Position numbers and translations under genes: made by a program. Below the pieces are notes generated by a model. It ran no database searches. It had not been told where the DNA came from and worked only from the letters and a program-made list of their open reading frames with translations. Below, in pieces: positions 26,158 through 35,247 of a DNA stretch of 64,000 nucleotides. Source of the DNA: SIG607 sp045586405. GTDB lineage: Bacteria > Bacillota > Clostridia > Oscillospirales > Acutalibacteraceae. Location: positions 1 through 64,000 of the forward strand of contig JAZNAG010000112.1 of NCBI GenBank assembly GCA_045586405.1, written 5' to 3'. Within the stretch, counting starts at the first letter, position 1, and every line of letters starts with the position of its first letter.

Positions 26158-27387
26158 ATGAATATCCTTTTTTTATCAATAAGTGCCGTTCCTCATCTTT
26201 CACAGCATTCTATTTCTCTTGACCTTATAAGAGAACTTAAAAATCAGGGACACAATGTGTGTGTGATCGGTTCTAATCAGCGCAGAGAAGGAAAAGAAAC
26301 CTCGCTTTGCGAAGAAGAGGGCTGTCAGGTACTTAGAGTAAAAACTGGTAATGTTACTAAAAGTAATATAATAGAAAAGGGTATTGCTACTGTGCTTTTG
26401 CCGTATCAGTACATATCCGCCATAAAAAAATATTTTAAAAAGGTTAAATTTGATTTGGTGCTTTATCCTACTCCTCCCGTAACTCAGGTTAGCACGGTTG
26501 CTTTCCTTAAAAAGCGTGATAACGCCATATCGTATCTTTTGCTTAAAGATATCTTTCCGCAGAACGCCGTTGATATCGGTGTGATGAAGAAAACCGGTCT
26601 TAAAGGTATTCTTTATAAAATGTTCCTTAGAAAAGAAAAGAAACTGTATGCTGTTTCTGACTTTATCGGCTGTATGAGCCAGGCAAATGTTGACTTTGTT
26701 TTAAAGCATAACAGCGAGGTAGACAAGGCCAAGGTACATATTTGTCCCAATACCATTGAAGTTGTAGATGAATTTTTAAGCGTTGAACGAAAAAAAGAAA
26801 TAAGAGAAAAGTATGGTATCCCTCAAGAAGCAAAGGTGTTCATTTACGGCGGAAATTTGGGCAAACCTCAGGATATTCCATTTGTAATAGAATGCCTTAA
26901 AGCAAACGAAAACAAAAAAGACAGATATTTTGTTATCTGCGGAACGGGTACCGATTATCCCAAGCTTAAAGCTTATTATGAAGAGAGAAAACCTGAAAAT
27001 GTATTGCTTATAAACGGACTGCCCAAGGCTGAGTATGAGGAATTTGTAAAGGCATTTGATATAGGACTTATTTTCCTTGATAAGCGTTTTACCATTCCAA
27101 ACTTCCCAAGCAGACTGCTTAGTTATATGAACAGCAAAATGCCTGTTCTTGCCTGTACCGATAAAAACACCGATATAGGTAAGGTTATAACCGACGGTGG
27201 CTTTGGCTGGTGGTGTGAAAGTGATAGCGCCGAGAAATTCACAGAGGCTGTTGAATACGCTTTGGGCGAAGACCTTGAAGCTATGGGTGATAAGGGATAT
27301 AATTATCTGACTAAAAATTACACCAGCAAAAACAGTTATGAAATCATAATGAAAAATTTAGAGAAACGAGAAAAAATTACGGTATAA
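26158..27387 (+). CDS. Family 4-type glycosyltransferase
   Basis: 409 residues of a GT-B fold glycosyltransferase, WbuB-like. The acceptor-side N-terminal domain has the SQHSISLDLIRELKNQGH pattern, and the nucleotide-sugar domain has FIYGGNLGKPQDIPFVIECL and a late GFGWWCESDSAEKF region. It is soluble or peripheral and lies five bases after the ATP-grasp gene, which indicates one operon. In other loci WbuB-like enzymes transfer N-acetyl-L-fucosamine, which would fit the FnlABC genes downstream; donor assignment is inference. Confidence 0.88.
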   Translation: MNILFLSISAVPHLSQHSISLDLIRELKNQGHNVCVIGSNQRREGKETSLCEEEGCQVLRVKTGNVTKSNIIEKGIATVLLPYQYISAIKKYFKKVKFDLVLYPTPPVTQVSTVAFLKKRDNAISYLLLKDIFPQNAVDIGVMKKTGLKGILYKMFLRKEKKLYAVSDFIGCMSQANVDFVLKHNSEVDKAKVHICPNTIEVVDEFLSVERKKEIREKYGIPQEAKVFIYGGNLGKPQDIPFVIECLKANENKKDRYFVICGTGTDYPKLKAYYEERKPENVLLINGLPKAEYEEFVKAFDIGLIFLDKRFTIPNFPSRLLSYMNSKMPVLACTDKNTDIGKVITDGGFGWWCESDSAEKFTEAVEYALGEDLEAMGDKGYNYLTKNYTSKNSYEIIMKNLEKREKITV

Positions 27388-27415
27388 ACCATCTGTATAG
27401 GAGTCATAAGTTTTT

Positions 27416-28465
27416 ATGCGTATAGTAGTAAACGATATAGCCGCTGTTTCAGGCGGCGCTATGACGGTACTTAAAGATTTTTACCTTTGTGTTTGTCAAA
27501 ACGATAAGGAAAATGAGTGGATATTTTTACTGGCAGACAAGTTTTTCGAAGAAACCGACAATGTGAAAATAATCGCTATGCCGACAATCAAAAACAACCC
27601 CTTTAAAAAGGTGATGTTTGATTTTGTTACAGGTAAAAATTTTATAAATAAACTAAACCCTGATGTTGTTTTTTCAATGCAGAATATTATGACATTTGGT
27701 GTTAAGGCGCCGCAGATAGTGTATCTGCATCAGTCAATACCCTTTCAAAAGATTAAAAGGTTTTCTTTTTTAAAGGGTAGTGAGCGCAAACTTGCTTTTA
27801 TACAGTATTTTTTGGGAGCACTCTTTAAAATTACCGCAAAAAAATGTGACAGTTTGATTGTTCAGACCAAGTGGATGAAAGAGGCGGTAAGTGAAAAATG
27901 CAAAATATCTAAAGAAAAAATTATTCAGATTCCGCCTAATGTTAAGAACATTTCGCATTTAAAAGAGGAAAATGTATTTTCAAAGGAAAATTTCTTTTAT
28001 CCTACGGTTCCAGCCCTTTATAAGAACAATAGGTGTATTTTTGAGGCTTGTGAAATTTTAAAGGGTGAGGGTATAGCCTTTAATACTGTGCTTACCTTAC
28101 CAAAGGAGAAGTCAGTTGACAACATAAAGTGTATAGGAAAAATTCCTTATGAAGAAGTAATTGCTTATTATAACAGAAGTACGCTTTTGTTTCCGTCGTA
28201 TATTGAAACCTTTGGTTATCCGCTGACAGAAGCGCGAAAGATGGGTGCTATAGTGTTGGCTTCAGACTGTGCTTTTTCAAGAGAAGCACTTGAAAATTAC
28301 GAAAATGCCTATTTCTTTAATCCTTTTGATTCGAAAGAACTGGCATCGCTTATGAAAAAGGTTATAAACGGTGAAATCGTAAGGTGCAAAACCGATGATT
28401 TGACCGAGGATATAAAAGATAATTGGAAAATTATAATGGATAGGGTTTTAAACCTGTCAAAGTAA
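27416..28465 (+). CDS. GT-B glycosyltransferase
   Basis: 349 residues. C-terminal nucleotide-sugar-binding domain with the ending typical of GT1/GT4 enzymes (TLLFPSYIETFGYPLTEARK, then VLASDCAFSREAL). The N-terminal domain contains YLHQSIPF, typical of the acceptor side. It adds one sugar to the lipid-linked repeat unit in the cytoplasm. From this gene to LicD, base composition is visibly more A/T-rich than the flanks, as is usual for horizontally exchanged polysaccharide genes. Confidence 0.85.
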   Translation: MRIVVNDIAAVSGGAMTVLKDFYLCVCQNDKENEWIFLLADKFFEETDNVKIIAMPTIKNNPFKKVMFDFVTGKNFINKLNPDVVFSMQNIMTFGVKAPQIVYLHQSIPFQKIKRFSFLKGSERKLAFIQYFLGALFKITAKKCDSLIVQTKWMKEAVSEKCKISKEKIIQIPPNVKNISHLKEENVFSKENFFYPTVPALYKNNRCIFEACEILKGEGIAFNTVLTLPKEKSVDNIKCIGKIPYEEVIAYYNRSTLLFPSYIETFGYPLTEARKMGAIVLASDCAFSREALENYENAYFFNPFDSKELASLMKKVINGEIVRCKTDDLTEDIKDNWKIIMDRVLNLSK

Positions 28466-28493
28466 AATGTTTTGATTAGAGGTATTACGCAAA

Positions 28494-29612
28494 TTGAATT
28501 CTTCAAAGTATTTTAGTAACAATGCGATACTTGCTTGTGCTGTATGTGTTGTTATATCGTTTATTGGCCAGTTGTTCAACGTCAGATCGGTTGTTAATTT
28601 AATTTTTGCTTTTTCACTGCTTTTTGTTTTTGCTTGTTATTTTTTAAGTAACAGTATAAGTAAGGTAATGCTGTTTCTCGTTTTTGATATTATAATAGCA
28701 GCAATAATAAGCGGATTAGTGTATGATGATATGGATTATTATTCGCATATACTTATAATGCTTTGTACTTTTATGTGTATTGAAGTTGGTGTAAATGCAA
28801 AAATTGATGTAAAAATATTTAAAACTATTTCAATCATGTTTTTGCTTTTAACGGTTGTTTTGCTGGTGGGGTATTATTTCGGACCGCTTAAAAGCAGTTA
28901 TTTTGAAAATACAGATGCAATATGTCTTAACTTTCCTAATCCTAACGCGGCAGGTCTTTGGCTTGTGTGTATATTTATTCTGCTTTTCTATTGCTCATTT
29001 CTGTATAAAAAAGCTTTGCGTCTTGCCTTTATTACCTGTGCTATAGGCGTCGTGCCCATAATTTTTGCAACCGACTCAAGAAATTCGTATTATGCCTGTT
29101 TCTTCCTTGTTGTATGTACGCTGTTAACAAAAGTGTTTAAAATCAAAAAAATTCCGAATTGGTGCTGGGCAGTGCTTGCATGGCTGCCTGTAATCGTATT
29201 CTTTTTCTATATGTTTGTAATAGTTGAAAATCAAGACTTTTGGGAAGGTATATTAACTTTTGACGGTAGTGGTAAAGGTATTAACTCTCGTCAAAATATC
29301 TGGCAAAAGGTTTTGAATAATTTCTGGCACTGTTTCCTTATAGGTGATTATAATGATTACTATAACGGACAGCAGCATAATTCACTTATGACTGTTTTTT
29401 GCCGTTTTGGTGCATCTGCAACTGTTGCTGTTTGCATGCTTTGCTATAATGCACTTAAGCAACTTCAGGAAAGGACTTCTCTTTATGCTGCTTTGAGCCT
29501 TGGCGCTATTTTGTTTACAGGCTGTTTTGAAGCATCGGTATTTGTTGGCATATCAGGTCTTTATCTTATGCTGCTTATAATACCGGCGTGCGCTTCTGTA
29601 GAAAATATATAA
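28494..29612 (+). CDS. O-antigen polymerase/ligase-like membrane protein (Wzy)
   Basis: 372 residues, very hydrophobic, with about ten predicted membrane segments and a larger loop carrying the SRQNIWQKVLNNFWHCFLIG pattern and QQHNSLM, features seen in Wzy/WaaL-type proteins. In this setting it would polymerise lipid-linked repeat units outside the membrane. No ATG is available near the start; a TTG with a GAGGT ribosome binding site 11 bases upstream is used. Assignment rests on topology and context, since these proteins have little sequence conservation. Confidence 0.75.
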   Translation: MNSSKYFSNNAILACAVCVVISFIGQLFNVRSVVNLIFAFSLLFVFACYFLSNSISKVMLFLVFDIIIAAIISGLVYDDMDYYSHILIMLCTFMCIEVGVNAKIDVKIFKTISIMFLLLTVVLLVGYYFGPLKSSYFENTDAICLNFPNPNAAGLWLVCIFILLFYCSFLYKKALRLAFITCAIGVVPIIFATDSRNSYYACFFLVVCTLLTKVFKIKKIPNWCWAVLAWLPVIVFFFYMFVIVENQDFWEGILTFDGSGKGINSRQNIWQKVLNNFWHCFLIGDYNDYYNGQQHNSLMTVFCRFGASATVAVCMLCYNALKQLQERTSLYAALSLGAILFTGCFEASVFVGISGLYLMLLIIPACASVENI

Positions 29613-29634
29613 ATTTTTAAAGGAACTTTTACTG

Positions 29635-31146
29635 ATGAGAAAACTTAAGCTCAGTCAATTGAAAATGGGAGCTCTTATTTCCTATTTTACAATGGGGTTT
29701 AATATAGTCGCCGGACTAATATATACTCCGTGGATGGTTGAAAAAATTGGTCAGTCAAATTATGGCCTTTATACCCTTGCAAATTCACTTATAGCCATAT
29801 TTATGTTGGACTTCGGTTTAAGCTCGGCAGTTTCCCGCTTTGTTGCTAAGTATCGTGCTGAAGGCAGACAGCAAGACGTAAACGATATACTGGGTATTAT
29901 TTATAAACTTTACGTTATAATTGATACGGTAATACTTATCGTTTTAGTAGGTGTATTCTTTTTTGTAGGGAATATATACAAAGAACTGACACCTTCAGAA
30001 CTTAATACTTTTAAAATATTGTATATTATAGTAGCGGCATATCAGTTAATAGCTTTTCCGCTAACCCCTGTTGACGGTATTCTTACTGCTTACGAAAAGT
30101 TTTCTCAACTTAAAACCTGTAATCTTTTATATAGATTGCTTTCGGTTTTTTCTGTAATAGGCGTACTGGTTTTTTCCTCTAGTGTTATTGCGGTTATTTC
30201 AGCTACCGTTATTTCCCATTTAGTTACTGTTCTTTCAAAACTATTTATAGTAAAAGCTACAGTACCGATTAAAATAAATTTTAAAGCTTCGGGTAAAAAT
30301 ACCTACAAAAAATTATTTAGTTTTACGGTATGGACTACTGTTATAAACATAATGCAAAGGTTTACCCACAGCTTTGCGCCTTCGGTACTTGGTATAACAT
30401 CGGGCGCACTTGAAATAGGTCTTTATGCTCCCGCCGTTACTCTGGAAGGATATTTCTTTACTCTGGGCCAAGCAATAAACGGAATGTTTTTACCACGCGT
30501 TTCGAAATACATTGCGGAGAAAAAAGAAGGTAAAATTCTTGACCTTATGGTGAAGGTTGGCAGATATCAGTCGGTAGTACTCGGGCTTGCATATATAGGT
30601 TTTGTTTGTATTGGTAAAGAGTTTATGACTCTTTGGATGGGACCTGAATATACCAAATCTTACTATCTTGGTATGATAATACTTTTTCCAACCCTCATTT
30701 CTTCTACACAGCAGATAGCAAAAACGACCGTAATTGCAAAGAAACTTATAAAATACCAAGCGTTATGTATGACGGTTACAGGGTCACTTGGTTTGTTGCT
30801 TTCATACCTACTTTCTTTAAAAGTAGGAGCACTTGGCGTTTGTATTGGAACAGCTCTTACGTCTATTGCAAATATTTTATTTATGAATGTTATATATAAG
30901 AAAAAAGCAGGTATAAATGTTTTTGAGTTTTATAAAAAATGTTATTTAAAACTTTTACCCTGTTATGCAATTTCTCTTGTAGCAGGTCTTGCAATTGCAA
31001 AATACATTATGCTTTTTGGCTGGAAGGGTTTTGTGGTTAAGGCTTTGCTCATTGCAATAGTCTTCCTTACTGTGATTTTTCTTTTCTACACATCCAAGGA
31101 AGAGAAAAACAGTATTTTCACTATGATAAAGAAGATTATAAAATAA
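29635..31146 (+). CDS. Polysaccharide flippase (Wzx/MATE-like)
   Basis: 503 residues, about 12 to 14 membrane helices. The N-terminal TPWMVEKIGQSNYGLYTLANS and LDFGLSSAVSRFVAKY are typical of the MATE-like polysaccharide exporters (RfbX/Wzx). It moves the undecaprenyl-linked repeat unit across the membrane. AAAGGAA lies ahead of the ATG, 22 bases after the Wzy-like gene. Together with Wzy it indicates a Wzx/Wzy-dependent capsule, exopolysaccharide or wall polymer. Confidence 0.92.
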   Translation: MRKLKLSQLKMGALISYFTMGFNIVAGLIYTPWMVEKIGQSNYGLYTLANSLIAIFMLDFGLSSAVSRFVAKYRAEGRQQDVNDILGIIYKLYVIIDTVILIVLVGVFFFVGNIYKELTPSELNTFKILYIIVAAYQLIAFPLTPVDGILTAYEKFSQLKTCNLLYRLLSVFSVIGVLVFSSSVIAVISATVISHLVTVLSKLFIVKATVPIKINFKASGKNTYKKLFSFTVWTTVINIMQRFTHSFAPSVLGITSGALEIGLYAPAVTLEGYFFTLGQAINGMFLPRVSKYIAEKKEGKILDLMVKVGRYQSVVLGLAYIGFVCIGKEFMTLWMGPEYTKSYYLGMIILFPTLISSTQQIAKTTVIAKKLIKYQALCMTVTGSLGLLLSYLLSLKVGALGVCIGTALTSIANILFMNVIYKKKAGINVFEFYKKCYLKLLPCYAISLVAGLAIAKYIMLFGWKGFVVKALLIAIVFLTVIFLFYTSKEEKNSIFTMIKKIIK

Positions 31147-31158
31147 AGGTGTGAAAAA

Positions 31159-32169
31159 ATGGAGAAAAAACAGTTTTTGGTGGATGTTGCTGTTCGCATT
31201 AACGTGTGGATACGTCCCGAATGTCAGCGGCAGCAGTTTGAGGTACTCAAAAAAGCGCGTCCCTCTACCTTATTTTTAATATCCGATGGCGGCAGAAACG
31301 AGAAAGAGTGGCAGGCTATAAGACAAAACCGCGCCATGTTTGACAATGAAATAGACTGGGAATGTAAAGTATATAAAATATACGAAGAAAAAAATAACGG
31401 TCTTTATACAATGAGCCGTAAAGGCACAGAACTTATTTGGTCAACGGTGGATAGATGTATATTTTTAGAAGATGATGTTATACCGTCGGTATCATATTTT
31501 AAGTTTTGTGAAGAACTTTTAGAAAAATATAAAGATGACCAACGTGTTGTTTGCATATGCCCAATGAATCATACAGGCGTTTGGGAAAAAGCCAGCGCTG
31601 ATTATTTCTTTTCCGAAAGAGGACCTATTTGCGCTCAGGCTACATGGAAACGCGCTTATGATTTACGCGATAAGGAACTTGAGTATGCTGACGACCCATA
31701 TATAATGAATCTTATAAGGAAAAAACTGAAAGATGATAAGGACTATTTAAAAACTGTTGAAGGATATGCCAATAATAAAAAGTATGGTGGACATATTCCT
31801 GGTGGTGAATTTTTGAATAGACTAGCTGTTCAGTGCCAACATCAACTTTATATTATACCTAAATATAATATGGTTTCGAATGTTGGTTGTACGGAAAATT
31901 CCGAACACGCATCGGAATACAAATTACTGCCACGCGCTATACGAAAAATCTTTAATATGAAAACCTATGAATATGATTTTCCGTTAAAACATCCTAAATT
32001 TGTGATAGCTGATTCAGAGCATAAGAATGAAGTGGAAAAGATTTTGGCTCGTAACCGTCCTTTTAGAAGCTTTTACAGAAAAATTGAAGTATTATTTTTG
32101 TTTTTGCGTTACCGAGGACTTGGCGGTGTTATTAAAAAAATAAAGAAAACGAAAAAATGTGAAAATTAA
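31159..32169 (+). CDS. GT-A-type glycosyltransferase
   Basis: 336 residues. The segment PSTLFLISDGGRNEKEW followed by CIFLEDDVIPSVSYFKFCEE provides a DxD-like metal and nucleotide-sugar site (LEDDV), as in GT2 or GNT-I-like enzymes. The C-terminal 40 residues are basic, and a hydrophobic-basic tail may bind the membrane. AGGTG precedes the start, 12 bases after the flippase. Sugar and linkage are not predictable. Confidence 0.75.
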   Translation: MEKKQFLVDVAVRINVWIRPECQRQQFEVLKKARPSTLFLISDGGRNEKEWQAIRQNRAMFDNEIDWECKVYKIYEEKNNGLYTMSRKGTELIWSTVDRCIFLEDDVIPSVSYFKFCEELLEKYKDDQRVVCICPMNHTGVWEKASADYFFSERGPICAQATWKRAYDLRDKELEYADDPYIMNLIRKKLKDDKDYLKTVEGYANNKKYGGHIPGGEFLNRLAVQCQHQLYIIPKYNMVSNVGCTENSEHASEYKLLPRAIRKIFNMKTYEYDFPLKHPKFVIADSEHKNEVEKILARNRPFRSFYRKIEVLFLFLRYRGLGGVIKKIKKTKKCEN

Positions 32170-32199
32170 AACACGATTAGTCGGGTTTAGAGGTGTAAA

Positions 32200-33006
32200 A
32201 TGAAATCTATATCCTTTCAAGAACACAAACAGGTTCAGCTTGATGTACTTGTTGAGTTTGCTAATTTCTGTGAAGAAAATAATTTAAAGTATTTTTTAGC
32301 TTTTGGTTCTCTTATAGGAGCAGTTAGGCATAAGGGGTTTATTCCCTGGGATGATGATATAGACGTATGGATGCCACGTCCGGATTATGAAAAGTTTATT
32401 CAGATCTTTCGTGAAAAAAATAAAAATAGGAAGTATGATATTTGTATTCCCGGCGAAAAAAAATCAAAACATTCGTTTGTAAAAATGTATAATAATCTAT
32501 CTATAAAGATTGAGAGCGGCGTCAAATACAATAATGACTATCTTGGTGTAGATATAGATGTATGGCCCTTAGATGCTTTGCCGTATTCATATAAGGAATA
32601 TGAAAAATGGTTCAAAAAACTTAGATTTCAGTATCTTTTGTTTTTTGCAAGAATATCAAGTTTAAACTACGGGTCTTTGATTAGGCGACTAAAGGTATTG
32701 CTTCTTAAGTCAATTTGCGGTACAAAAAAACAAATACTTGCAAAAACCGATAAAATGCACAAACGCTACACTTATGAGAATGCAAAGTTTGTAGGCACAG
32801 TAATTTGTTACTTCGATTCTATGAAAGGTGTGTTTGAAAAAGAGTGGTTTGATGATTTTGTTATGTTAGAATTTGAAGGTAAAAAGTTCAGAGCTCCTGT
32901 GGAGTACCATAAAGTGCTAACTCAACAATACGGTGACTATATGACACCGCCACCAGCTGAACAACAAATACCACACCATTGCAATAATGTGTTTTGGAAG
33001 GAGTAG
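32200..33006 (+). CDS. LicD-family phosphotransferase
   Basis: 268 residues. The LicD nucleotidyltransferase-like fold with FGSLIGAVRHKGFIPWDDDI and DVWMPRPDYEKF, the family's hallmark and metal-binding Asp residues. LicD proteins transfer phosphocholine, or related phospho-polyols, from CDP-activated donors to surface glycans. No licA/B/C choline genes are in the window, so choline is not established. An AGAGGTG ribosome binding site is present. The gene is strongly A/T-rich. Confidence 0.9.
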   Translation: MKSISFQEHKQVQLDVLVEFANFCEENNLKYFLAFGSLIGAVRHKGFIPWDDDIDVWMPRPDYEKFIQIFREKNKNRKYDICIPGEKKSKHSFVKMYNNLSIKIESGVKYNNDYLGVDIDVWPLDALPYSYKEYEKWFKKLRFQYLLFFARISSLNYGSLIRRLKVLLLKSICGTKKQILAKTDKMHKRYTYENAKFVGTVICYFDSMKGVFEKEWFDDFVMLEFEGKKFRAPVEYHKVLTQQYGDYMTPPPAEQQIPHHCNNVFWKE

Positions 33007-33011
33007 AAGTT

Positions 33012-34061
33012 ATGAGTTTATTTAAAGGTAAAACATTACTTATCACAGGCGGAACCGGTTCTTTCGGTAATGCGGTACTGAACCGTTTTCTTAAAACCGA
33101 TATAGGTGAAATTCGCATATTCTCCAGAGATGAAAAGAAGCAGGATGATATGCGCCACGAATTTCAGGCAAAAATGCCTGAGGTGGCTGAAAAAATATCC
33201 TTTTACATTGGTGATGTAAGAGATTTGGCTTCGGTTAAAAACGCAATGCACGGGGTAGATTTTATTTTCCACGCTGCAGCTCTGAAACAGGTTCCTTCCT
33301 GCGAGTTTTTCCCTATGGAAGCTGTAAGAACAAATGTAATAGGAACAGAAAATGTGCTTACCGCCGCTATTGAAGCAGGGGTTAAAAGTGTAATATGCCT
33401 TTCTACCGATAAGGCGGCATACCCCGTTAACGCTATGGGTATTTCAAAGGCTCTCGAAGAAAGGGTTGCGGTTGCAAAATCACGTACCGTTTCTCCCGAT
33501 AAGACTAAAATATGCTGTACCCGTTACGGTAATGTTATGTGCTCAAGAGGAAGCGTTATTCCTCTTTGGATAGAGCAGATAAAGCAGGGTAAGCCCATAA
33601 CCATAACAGAGCCTTCTATGACCAGATTTATTATGAGTCTTGACGAAGCTGTTGACCTTGTTATTTTTGCGTTTGAAAATGGAGTAAGCGGTGACATTCT
33701 GGTTCAGAAAGCTCCTGCTTGTACCATTGAGACTCTCGCAAAGGCTGTAACAGGTCTGTTTAATGAGAATACCGAAATCAAGATTATCGGTATAAGACAT
33801 GGTGAAAAAATGTACGAAACTCTGCTTACCGATGAGGAATGTGCTACTGCCATTGATATGGGCGATTTCTACCGCGTTCCCAGTGATAACAGAGGTCTTA
33901 ACTATGACAAATATTTTAAAGACGGTGACATAGAGCGTAACCCCTTAACCCTTTTTGATTCAAATAATACTGAACTTTTAAATGTTGATCAGGTAAAAGA
34001 AAAACTACTTTCTCTTCAGTACATCAGAGATGAACTGAAGGCTTGGGAGGAGAAAAAATAG
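33012..34061 (+). CDS. fnlA: UDP-GlcNAc 4,6-dehydratase/5-epimerase (FnlA/CapE)
   Basis: 349 residues, an extended SDR enzyme. NAD motif GGTGSFGNAV is at the N-terminus. The catalytic stretch STDKAAYPVNAMGISKALEE has Met in place of Tyr, as in FlaA1/WbpM/CapE-type soluble dehydratases. CapE/FnlA removes water from UDP-GlcNAc and inverts C5, the first step toward UDP-N-acetyl-L-fucosamine. The presence of FnlB and FnlC partners just downstream supports this against a CapD/PseB role. Start ATG 33012 has GGAAGGAG upstream, and the stop overlaps the next start as TAGTG. Confidence 0.9.
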   Translation: MSLFKGKTLLITGGTGSFGNAVLNRFLKTDIGEIRIFSRDEKKQDDMRHEFQAKMPEVAEKISFYIGDVRDLASVKNAMHGVDFIFHAAALKQVPSCEFFPMEAVRTNVIGTENVLTAAIEAGVKSVICLSTDKAAYPVNAMGISKALEERVAVAKSRTVSPDKTKICCTRYGNVMCSRGSVIPLWIEQIKQGKPITITEPSMTRFIMSLDEAVDLVIFAFENGVSGDILVQKAPACTIETLAKAVTGLFNENTEIKIIGIRHGEKMYETLLTDEECATAIDMGDFYRVPSDNRGLNYDKYFKDGDIERNPLTLFDSNNTELLNVDQVKEKLLSLQYIRDELKAWEEKK

Positions 34062-35242
34062 TGCTTACTGTTTTTCAGCAAGGCTTTTTGCAGATACTCC
34101 GCGCAGGAGTTACAAATGAAAAACAGGTATTACCCGATGGCTTTAATGCTGACCGACTTTATGATGCGGCAAGGGTGCATCATCTTATCGGTATAGTGTA
34201 TAAGGGCGCTTTGCTTTGCGGCATTGACACCGAGCTTCCCGTTATGAAAAAGCTTTTTTTGGGAGCTATAAAGGAAGGCACCATTCATTCCCGTCAGTTG
34301 CATGAGTATGAGGAACTGAAAAAGCGGCTTAATAAAATAGGTGTAGAATATATGCCTATCAAAGGTATTCTTATAAAGGAACTATACTTTGATCCGACGC
34401 TCAGGTATATGAATGATATTGACATACTCATACATAGAAGCGATTATAAGCAAATTAAAAAAATGCTTATGGAATTTGGGTATACCTTCCGCTGTGAAAG
34501 TGATTCGGAATATATCTGGATAAAACGCGGAATTCTTAATCTGGAACTGCATAAGAGTCTTATTTCGTCACAAAATGAAGACTTTTACGGATATTTTGGC
34601 GACGGTTGGAATAAAGCCGTAAAAAAAGGCGAATATGAGTACGGACTTAAAGATGAAGATGAATTTATTTATATTTTCTGCCATTTTGCAAAGCATTATC
34701 GTTATTGCGGAGTTGGCGCAAAATATATTGTAGATCTTTTGATGTACCGTAAAAATAAAAACCTTGATTTTGAATATGTTGAGAGAGAACTTGATAAAAT
34801 CGGCGTATTGGAATTTTATCGTAATATTGAAAAGGTAATTGACTGCTGGTTTAATGGCGACTCTATGGACGAAAAGACAGAGTTTATCTCCAATTTTATT
34901 CTTATAAGCGGTGCTTACGGCAGCCACCATAATGAAATAGCTTCTTTGGTGCTTCAGAAAAAGGTTACCAGACGTGATTTTGGCACATCATCGAAGGTTA
35001 AGCTGTTTGTTATGCGTGCCTTTCCTACGCTGTCAGTAATGAGGGTGCATTACAAATATCTGGAAAAGTGCAGCTTTTCATTACCTTTTGCCTGGGTTCA
35101 CAGATGGCTCAGGACTTTGATTAAGAAAAGAAAAAATATTGCAAAGCATTTAAGAGATATCAAAAGCGTTAATGATAACGATGTTGAAAATTTAAGAAAA
35201 AACCTTGAATATGTTGGTCTTGGTTTTAATCTTAAGAGGTAG
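34061..35242 (+). CDS. Uncharacterised nucleotidyltransferase (NTP_transf_5 type)
   Basis: 393 residues. The core MPIKGILIKELYFDPTLRYM followed by NDIDILIHRSDY matches the uncharacterised polymerase-beta-like nucleotidyltransferase family, with the two Asp of DIDIL as metal ligands. Start is the GTG at 34061, sharing a base with the fnlA stop, with GGGAGGAG nine bases upstream. fnlB follows after five bases. It interrupts the usual fnlABC trio but is translationally coupled to it, which suggests a role in the same polymer, perhaps attaching a nucleotide or phospho group. Function is unknown. Confidence 0.8.
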   Translation: MLTVFQQGFLQILRAGVTNEKQVLPDGFNADRLYDAARVHHLIGIVYKGALLCGIDTELPVMKKLFLGAIKEGTIHSRQLHEYEELKKRLNKIGVEYMPIKGILIKELYFDPTLRYMNDIDILIHRSDYKQIKKMLMEFGYTFRCESDSEYIWIKRGILNLELHKSLISSQNEDFYGYFGDGWNKAVKKGEYEYGLKDEDEFIYIFCHFAKHYRYCGVGAKYIVDLLMYRKNKNLDFEYVERELDKIGVLEFYRNIEKVIDCWFNGDSMDEKTEFISNFILISGAYGSHHNEIASLVLQKKVTRRDFGTSSKVKLFVMRAFPTLSVMRVHYKYLEKCSFSLPFAWVHRWLRTLIKKRKNIAKHLRDIKSVNDNDVENLRKNLEYVGLGFNLKR

Positions 35243-35247
35243 GATAT

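Noticed and set aside
32994..33011. Earlier start for fnlA within the licD end
   Set aside because: The GGAAGGAG ribosome binding site overlaps this stretch and points to the ATG at 33012.
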